Below are positions 29,365-33,626 of a stretch of DNA of 33,626 bases, piece after piece. This DNA comes from CAYTZO01 sp964442525 (lineage in GTDB: Bacteria > Patescibacteriota > Microgenomatia > UBA10105 > UBA927): positions 1 through 33,626 of the forward strand of contig CAYTZO010000006.1 of the NCBI GenBank assembly GCA_964442525.1. Direction: 5' to 3'. How positions within the stretch are numbered: position 1 is the stretch's first letter; every line of letters starts with the position of its first letter. Under the pieces are notes generated by a model. It was given only the letters and a program-made list of their open reading frames with translations, had not been told where the DNA came from and searched no databases. Position numbers and translations under genes: made by a program.

Positions 29365-31368
29365 TTAAGTTTTTAGTGTAACCCCGAACTTCTCCTCAGC
29401 AAGCCGCACCAGTTTTTCGTGGATCGGGACAATTTCCTCGTTAGTTAAATTCCTTTTGGGATCCTGATATTCGACGTGCAGGGTTCGCGTGTTTTCGTGA
29501 ACGTCCAGGAGGGTTACGTTGGCAACCAGGCGGTGAGCACTCTTGAGCGCATCGATGAGTGGGCCGATTTCGAATCGGTCCGGCACGATGAAAGAGAGAT
29601 CCTCGACAACCGGCGGATATTTGGGAATTGGTCGGAATGATTTTGCCGGGTTTGCATTGCGGACTAATTCTTTTAAATGAACCCAGAAAATAATTACTGG
29701 TTGATTAATACCGATAGGGTTAAGCAGTTCTGGATTAACTTCACTTACCGAGCCAAACCCTCCAAGAAGCAACCGGATTTTATCGTCCCAATTATGAAGA
29801 GAGAGTTTTTTTTGCGGTTGTTCGGGAAGCTCAAGCCCAAACAGAGCAAATATAGCCTCTGCAATACCTTTTATTTCACGGAATGTTTTTCCAGTTGTTG
29901 CCATAATAAGCACCGGTTCTTCTTGTGGGAGATCGTCGTCTCGATAGAGATAAGCGTTTCCAATTTCGAAAAGTCGAAGCGATTTTTGGTGGTTGATATT
30001 TTGTTTGATTGCCAAAAGCATGTTTGGCCAGAGGGTTGGTCTCATGTAGACCCATTCATCAGATAAAGGATTAGAAATTTTGTAGGCCTTGGTTTTATCC
30101 AGCCCAAAAATATCCATAAGATTTTCAGAGATCATTGAGTAGGTAACCAGTTCCGTAAACCCCCAATCACGAAGACGGATTTTGAGTTCATCCTCCCATC
30201 TGAGTAGCGTGTCCGGCTCGGTCATGGGAAGTTCGCCGGTAGGCAGCTGCGAGGTAATGTTGTGATAGCCATAAAGACGAGCAATTTCTTCAATGATGTC
30301 AACATCAATCATGATATCGCGGCGGAAACTTGGGACCCCGACCGTAATCAATTCTTTGGTGACGGTAACTCCGAAGCCTACGCTTTCGAGAATATTCCGA
30401 ATTTCTTTGTCGGAAAGAGCAACGCCTAAGTAAGAGTTTACTTTTTCCCGTTTAACCGAAACCGTTGTTTTTTTATACGGATGAGGATAAAGATCGGTAA
30501 TTGTACTTGCCACGTGTCCGGACGTTAGCGCAGACATAAGTCTTACGCCTTCACAAAAAACAGGCCAAACAAGTTCCGGATCAAGACCCTTCTCAAAAAG
30601 GCCTGCGGCTTCGGTTCTGTGCGCAAGGGCCATCGAGGTTTTCCGGATATGGACGGGATCGTAGGTTTGCAAAAACAAAATGACGCGGTTTGTTGTCGGT
30701 TTAACGGCCGAATTTTTTCCGCCCATGATGCCGCAGAGATCAATCAGTTTGCCGCTTCCATCGGCGATGACGATGTCCCTGCCAGGAAGTGTATGCGTTT
30801 TCCCGTCTAGTGTCGTGAGTTTCTCCCCCTTTCGTGATTCACGCAGTGTCATTTGGTGACCCTTAATGGCATCGTAATCGAACACATGCGCCGGTTGTCC
30901 ATAGGCGTGCATCAAATAATTGGTGATATCAATGACGTTATTTATTGCACGGATGCCGACAAGCTCAAGTCGTTTTTTTAGCCAATCCGGGGAGTCTTTA
31001 ATGGTGACCTCATCAAACACGACACTCGTCCATCGAGGATTGAGCGCTGGATCTGTTTTTACTTTCAAGAAGAGGCTGTGTTTGGATGGTGATCGGAGTG
31101 ACACTTTTTCTTTATATGGATCCCCGGTTAGTTCTGCCTTTATGCCAAAACGCGGCAGAATTGCGGCCGCTTCCCGGGCAATGCCAATAATTGACATCAT
31201 GTCAGGACGGTTACTTGTTATTTCAACATCATAAACTACTTCCTTACCAATGCGGCCAATTCTCTCAACCGACGGACCGCAAAGCGACAGATTCTCTTTA
31301 ATTTTTTCCGGAGTCGCTTTTGTTTTAAGATGTGCTCTTAGCCAGCTATCAGGAACAAGAATATTCAT
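29365..31368 (-). CDS. pheT: Phenylalanyl-tRNA synthetase beta subunit, short form
   Basis: 667 residues versus about 795 in E. coli. The N-terminus MNILVPDSWLRAHLKTKATPEKIKENL goes to the B1 segment VVYDVEITSNRPDMMSIIGIAREAA by about residue 70, so the roughly 110-residue OB-fold tRNA-binding insertion of typical bacterial PheT is missing. B3/B4 (residues about 100-260) and B5 (DIMIDVDIIEEIARLYGYHNI) are present. The C-terminal FDX-ACB anticodon-binding domain (about 575-667) carries PPVVEDLSFIVPD. It works as an alpha2-beta2 tetramer with PheS. It starts 3 nt after the pheS stop, so the two are coupled. Confidence 0.95.
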   Translation of the reverse strand: MNILVPDSWLRAHLKTKATPEKIKENLSLCGPSVERIGRIGKEVVYDVEITSNRPDMMSIIGIAREAAAILPRFGIKAELTGDPYKEKVSLRSPSKHSLFLKVKTDPALNPRWTSVVFDEVTIKDSPDWLKKRLELVGIRAINNVIDITNYLMHAYGQPAHVFDYDAIKGHQMTLRESRKGEKLTTLDGKTHTLPGRDIVIADGSGKLIDLCGIMGGKNSAVKPTTNRVILFLQTYDPVHIRKTSMALAHRTEAAGLFEKGLDPELVWPVFCEGVRLMSALTSGHVASTITDLYPHPYKKTTVSVKREKVNSYLGVALSDKEIRNILESVGFGVTVTKELITVGVPSFRRDIMIDVDIIEEIARLYGYHNITSQLPTGELPMTEPDTLLRWEDELKIRLRDWGFTELVTYSMISENLMDIFGLDKTKAYKISNPLSDEWVYMRPTLWPNMLLAIKQNINHQKSLRLFEIGNAYLYRDDDLPQEEPVLIMATTGKTFREIKGIAEAIFALFGLELPEQPQKKLSLHNWDDKIRLLLGGFGSVSEVNPELLNPIGINQPVIIFWVHLKELVRNANPAKSFRPIPKYPPVVEDLSFIVPDRFEIGPLIDALKSAHRLVANVTLLDVHENTRTLHVEYQDPKRNLTNEEIVPIHEKLVRLAEEKFGVTLKT

Positions 31369-31371
31369 AGA

Positions 31372-32454
31372 TTAAAATTGTTCCAGGAATCGTACATCGT
31401 TAGAATATAATAATCGGATGTCATTCAGTTGCGTTCCCGCCTTCATCATGTAGGTTCGCTCGATGCCCCAGCCGAAGGCGAAGCCTGAATATTTTTCTGG
31501 ATCAACGCTACCGTTTTGTAAGACCACCGGGTGCACCATGCCCGCACCCCCGAGTTCAAGCCAGCCGCTTTTACAAAGTCTGCAGTTTTGTCCGTTTTTC
31601 AGTTTACCGGTTCCCAGACAAATGCCGCAGTTAATGTCCACTTCGAACGATGGTTCGGTAAACTGGAAATGAAACGGCCGAATTCTTGAAATCCGCTTTG
31701 GCCCGAAGAATTGTTTGACGAAGTAATTAAGTACTCCCTTGAGGTGTGCGATGGAAACATCGTGATCAACGTAGAGGCCTTCAAACTGATGAAACATCGG
31801 GGTGTGCGACACATCAATCTGCCGCCTGTAGCATTTGGCGATATTTATCATGCGGATTGGGAGTTTCCCCTTTTCCATCTCCCGCACCTGGCCATTGCTG
31901 GTGTGTGGAGTTAAAACAATTTGTTTTTTATTGGATATTTGTTTATTTGATAATTGGTTTATTGGATTCTTTATAAAGAATGTTTCCCATTCGTCTCTGG
32001 CCGGATGATTGGGCGGCATATTGAGCGAGCCAAACGCGTACCAATCCCAGTCGACCTCCGGGTGACGGACGCGAGTAAATCCAATGCGCTCGAAAATCCG
32101 CGTGATTTCCATGATCGCCTGGGAAACGATGTGCAAGTGTCCCCCAGGAGGTTTGATGCCGGGCGTGGTCACATCAAACCATTGCTCTTCGTGCTCCTGT
32201 TCATTGGAAAGTTCGCCGAGCGCCTGCTCAATCGACTGCTTCACCTGAGTAACCACCACGCCAACCTGCTGGCGCTCGTTTTTTGGAACTAAACGGATTT
32301 GTTTTGTGAGCCTTGCGAGGTTGCTTTTTGACCCAAGCAGAGAAATCCTCAACTCTTCAGCAGGTTTGTTACTTTGGCGCACAGCCTCGATCGCCTCTTC
32401 CTGTGCCTGAATGAGAAGGCTAATAAGATTCGTTGCCGATATGATTTCATCCAT
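31372..32454 (-). CDS. pheS: Phenylalanyl-tRNA synthetase alpha subunit with zinc-knuckle and repeat insertions
   Basis: 360 residues. An N-terminal coiled coil precedes the class II core: PGGHLHIVSQAIMEI, GFTRVRHPEVDWDWYAF, LTPHTSNGQVR (motif 2 region), PMFHQFEGLYVD, FTEPSFEVDI, and GAGMVHPVVLQNG to GWGIERTYMMKAG (motif 3). Two oddities: CGICLGTGKLKNGQNCRLCKSGW, a four-Cys knuckle in the loop before GAGMVHP, and NPINQLSNKQISNKKQ (about residues 161-176), encoded by an AT-rich repeat, where other PheS proteins have only a few residues. It charges tRNA-Phe together with PheT. A promoter lies 14 nt upstream. Confidence 0.95.
   Translation of the reverse strand: MDEIISATNLISLLIQAQEEAIEAVRQSNKPAEELRISLLGSKSNLARLTKQIRLVPKNERQQVGVVVTQVKQSIEQALGELSNEQEHEEQWFDVTTPGIKPPGGHLHIVSQAIMEITRIFERIGFTRVRHPEVDWDWYAFGSLNMPPNHPARDEWETFFIKNPINQLSNKQISNKKQIVLTPHTSNGQVREMEKGKLPIRMINIAKCYRRQIDVSHTPMFHQFEGLYVDHDVSIAHLKGVLNYFVKQFFGPKRISRIRPFHFQFTEPSFEVDINCGICLGTGKLKNGQNCRLCKSGWLELGGAGMVHPVVLQNGSVDPEKYSGFAFGWGIERTYMMKAGTQLNDIRLLYSNDVRFLEQF
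31927..31972 (+). repeat. AT-rich ~16-bp imperfect triple repeat inside pheS
   Basis: Three adjoining imperfect copies on the plus strand: TTTATTGGATATTTG (31927-31941), TTTATTTGATAATTGG (31942-31957) and TTTATTGGATTCTTT (31958-31972). On the coding (minus) strand they give an Asn/Gln/Lys/Ser-rich insertion. Base composition is much lower in GC than the surrounding gene. Confidence 0.75.
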
Positions 32455-32468
32455 ACAACAATGTTTTT

Positions 32469-32497
32469 ATTGTACGTTCCGTTTGTCTGCTCCGCAA
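32469..32497 (-). promoter_or_regulatory. Promoter of pheST
   Basis: On the minus strand TTGCGG (32497-32492), 17 nt, TACAAT (32474-32469), then 14 nt to ATG 32454, giving a 5' end of only about 7 nt and no Shine-Dalgarno. It lies after the stop of the 116-residue gene, so pheST can be expressed independently of leaders A and B. Confidence 0.6.
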
Positions 32498-32541
32498 GGG
32501 AGGCAGGCGGCCTTGGCCTTCGGCCGCTTTACCCCTTAGGC

Positions 32542-32892
32542 TCATTTGATACGGAATTCCTTCAAGGCCTGAACCCAGTCGTGAGCTGCGTAAATCTTAT
32601 CAGCGATTTCTGCATATCGCCGATCAAATGCTTTTTCCAATCCGCGGTGACCCACTGCCGTTGGATCCGTTGCTAAATCGATTCCATAAAGAAGATCGAT
32701 CGCCTGAAAAGTTTTGTCTTCTGCAACGGTTTGCGCAAGCTTTATAAAGTCCCTGTTCCAAGGTTCTTTGCAAGCTTGTTGCCAGCCGATTTCGTTGCCT
32801 AGCACATGTATCCAATTTCTGACATGTTCTGGATGCAAACCTGCTTTTTCAGGATTGTCTTGGTTGATTTCTTTATTAGTATTAGTGATCAT
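32542..32892 (-). CDS. Unknown 116-residue protein behind leader B
   Basis: ATG at 32892 is chosen because AAAGGAGGTGAT ends 7 nt before it; an in-frame GTG four codons earlier lies inside that Shine-Dalgarno. Soluble and largely helical by eye (VRNWIHVLGNEIGWQQACKE, then FIKLAQTVAEDKTFQAIDLL), with five Trp and many acidic and basic residues. No motif recognised. The Shine-Dalgarno is far stronger than at other genes here, and the gene is preceded by a structured leader, a terminator and a hairpin. Function unknown; placement before pheST might be coincidental. Confidence 0.7.
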   Translation of the reverse strand: MITNTNKEINQDNPEKAGLHPEHVRNWIHVLGNEIGWQQACKEPWNRDFIKLAQTVAEDKTFQAIDLLYGIDLATDPTAVGHRGLEKAFDRRYAEIADKIYAAHDWVQALKEFRIK

Positions 32893-33071
32893 GTGATTTA
32901 TCACCTCCTTTCAAAAAATGCCTCACCCCACTTCGCAAATGCTTCGCGGGGCACAGAAAAACCCGCTCGCGCGGGTTTGTCTTTTGAAAGTGGTGATTAT
33001 TTAGGCCACCTCAAAATCTCCCCGCGTGAGCGTGGTAGACAATGAGAAGCTAAATAACCGAGTTATCATAG
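32893..33071 (-). ncRNA. Structured 5' leader B
   Basis: Transcribed leftward from the promoter at 33078-33106. A 10-bp helix pairs 33059-33050 with 33004-32995 (one G-U). Inside is a hairpin with CGC/GCG arms (ACCACGCTCACGCGGGG), then GAGGTGGCCTAAAT at the 3' side. A terminator (32955-32978), a hairpin with CCCCGC/GTGGGG arms (32951-32926) and the strong Shine-Dalgarno follow. The same order occurs in leader A with compensating base changes, which supports conserved RNA structure. Function unknown. Confidence 0.55.
32955..32978 (-). terminator. Intrinsic terminator in leader B
   Basis: Stem AAACCCGC with GCGGGTTT (arms 32971-32978 and 32959-32966), a 4-nt loop, and a short U-run on the minus strand. 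It lies between the structured leader and the SD-proximal hairpin, so the downstream ORF needs readthrough. Confidence 0.7.
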
Positions 33072-33077
33072 AGTTCT

Positions 33078-33106
33078 ATACTAATTCATCTATCTGTAGT
33101 TGTCAA
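33078..33106 (-). promoter_or_regulatory. Promoter of leader B
   Basis: On the minus strand TTGACA (33106-33101), 17 nt, TAGTAT (33083-33078). Near-consensus. The transcript would begin near 33071, about 180 nt before the ORF start. Confidence 0.65.
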
Positions 33107-33145
33107 CAGAGATCGATCTAGCAATATATATGTTATTATTGGGCT

Positions 33146-33220
33146 AGAAGAGAGGTAGGTAAGAAACTAATCACTAGGCAGCTCTACCTACCTCTCTTCT
33201 CCCTGTTTTTAGATTAGTTT
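33146..33220. repeat. Two interleaved perfect inverted repeats (pseudoknot topology)
   Basis: First pair: AGAAGAGAGGTAGGTA (33146-33161) and its exact complement (33185-33200), 16 bp with a 23-nt loop. Second pair: AAACTAATC (33164-33172), inside that loop, and GATTAGTTT (33212-33220), outside it, 9 bp perfect. Crossing stems define an H-type pseudoknot if transcribed. The right end covers the last codons and stop of the 72-residue gene, so the RNA could form at the 3' end of that message. It could also be a protein- or recombinase-binding DNA site. Confidence 0.7.
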
Positions 33221-33427
33221 GGGCGCAAACTGCGTTTCCGCGTTATACACCGTTACCGGTTGCTGCGGCAGACCAAGTGCCTCTGCAAGTAACCGCACGG
33301 CTTCAACGTTTGTCGGATCCCACCGAGTTAACCCCAGTTCGCGCATGACGCTAAACTGAGCGCCCACCTCATGTTGATGCCTATTATTTCTAAATGGCGA
33401 CCCTTCACATACTGCTCTTGTTCTCAT
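33209..33427 (-). CDS. Unknown 72-residue protein behind leader A
   Basis: ATG 33427 lies 9 nt after GGAGG in AAAGGAGGTGA; the in-frame ATG at 33433 is too close to it. The N-terminal third is polar (MRTRAVCEGSPFRNNRHQHE). A helix-like segment follows (PTNVEAVRLLAEALGLPQQP). One Cys and one Trp. No family recognised, and no similarity by eye to the 116-residue protein behind leader B. Its stop overlaps the pseudoknot-like repeat. Short length makes the call less certain; the very strong Shine-Dalgarno and structured leader support it. Confidence 0.6.
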   Translation of the reverse strand: MRTRAVCEGSPFRNNRHQHEVGAQFSVMRELGLTRWDPTNVEAVRLLAEALGLPQQPVTVYNAETQFAPKLI

Positions 33428-33626
33428 AGACATTCACCTCCTTTCAACATCAGCCCACTCCGCCAAGGCTTCGCGGGTCAAAGAAAAACCCCGCTTTGTG
33501 CGGGGTCTGTTGGGTTTTCTGTTAACTCTATACTGTTATCTCATTGTTATGCCACCCAAAGATCCCCGCGCGAGCGAGGTAAAAAGAAAATACTTAATGC
33601 TTTGGGTTATCATAACAGTATTATTG
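33428..33626 (-). ncRNA. Structured 5' leader A, partial at window edge
   Basis: Stems on the minus strand: ATACTGTTAT (33621-33612) with its complement (33540-33531); CCCAAAG (33606-33600) with CTTTGGG (33561-33555); and GTTATG (33616-33611) with CATAAC (33551-33546). The first and third use overlapping bases and exclude each other, as in a switch. A hairpin with CCTCGC/GCGGGG arms lies inside; TTTGGGTGGCATAAC follows, matching leaders B and C. Then come a terminator and a hairpin with CCCGC/GTGGG arms (33477-33454) before the Shine-Dalgarno. The promoter lies outside the window. Confidence 0.5.
33481..33507 (-). terminator. Intrinsic terminator in leader A
   Basis: Stem ACCCCGC with GCGGGGT (arms 33501-33507 and 33489-33495), 5-nt loop, then a U-rich run on the minus strand through 33484. 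Same position relative to leader and ORF as in leader B. Confidence 0.75.

Noticed and set aside
32492..32530. Terminator after the 116-residue gene
   Set aside because: GCGGCC/GGCCGC arms form a stem on the minus strand, but there is no U-tract, and the stretch runs into the pheS -35 box.
32542..33427. Toxin-antitoxin pair
   Set aside because: Two small genes in tandem, but each has its own leader and terminator, they do not overlap, and neither shows a known toxin or antitoxin motif.
24388..33626. Leaders A-C as classical T-box riboswitches
   Set aside because: They sit upstream of aminoacyl-tRNA synthetase operons and have terminators and a UGG element, but there is no TGGNACCGCG antiterminator, no clear Stem I specifier loop and no AGUA/GA motif.
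1..33626. CRISPR arrays, insertion sequences, tRNA or rRNA genes
   Set aside because: No regularly spaced direct repeats, no transposase or recombinase motif, and no tRNA cloverleaf or rRNA signature seen on either strand.

Overview
The window (about 50% GC, TGA used as stop) looks like the compact chromosome of a Candidate Phyla Radiation / Patescibacteria bacterium, most plausibly Microgenomates-like. The reasons are very tight packing with ATGA start/stop overlaps and overlapping convergent 3' ends, a type IV pilus locus with no outer-membrane secretin, a short clamp-loader delta'-like protein, a reduced PheT, an archaeal-type pantoate kinase beside coaBC, and many genes whose -10 box lies only 6-9 nt from the ATG (leaderless transcripts). 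The lineage is inference; no rRNA or tRNA gene is present to fix it. All functions are read from motifs by eye.

Layout. (1) 1-608, minus: a delta'-like clamp-loader gene running off the left edge. (2) 712-15922: a type IV pilus locus: pilB, pilT, pilC, major pilin, a DUF2723 membrane glycosyltransferase, a convergent YfhO-like membrane protein, pilD, five class III-signal pseudopilins, a PilX-like protein, then pilM-pilN-pilO. (3) 24187-15851, minus: a long gene string: HisC-like aminotransferase, GNAT acetyltransferase, Asp/Glu-racemase-family protein, tyrS, a 35-residue membrane peptide, recG, rpmF, nusB, rnc, rpsP, khpA, trmD. It is preceded by a structured leader with two terminator hairpins and a 23-codon aromatic-rich reading frame. 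(4) 24523-27105: a bifunctional class A penicillin-binding protein, divergent from region 3, its promoter overlapping theirs. (5) 29006-27083, minus: coaBC and pantoate kinase, a CoA-synthesis pair. (6) 29087-29359: a small unknown gene. (7) 33626-29365, minus: two successive units of structured leader, terminator, hairpin, near-perfect Shine-Dalgarno and small unknown ORF, then pheS-pheT.

The most unusual material is the non-coding DNA. Three leaders (A near 33428-33626, B near 32893-33071, C near 24188-24467) share a long closing helix, an inner GC hairpin and a GUGGC(A/C)UAA segment, followed by an intrinsic terminator. They lie upstream of pheST and of the operon containing tyrS, so they may be an undescribed aminoacylation- or amino-acid-responsive regulator, but they lack the T-box consensus. 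Between units A and B are two interleaved perfect inverted repeats with H-type pseudoknot topology. The other main points are the archaeal-type pantoate kinase next to coaBC, an AT-rich repeat expanded in frame inside pheS, and a racemase-family protein whose second catalytic Cys appears to be Ser.
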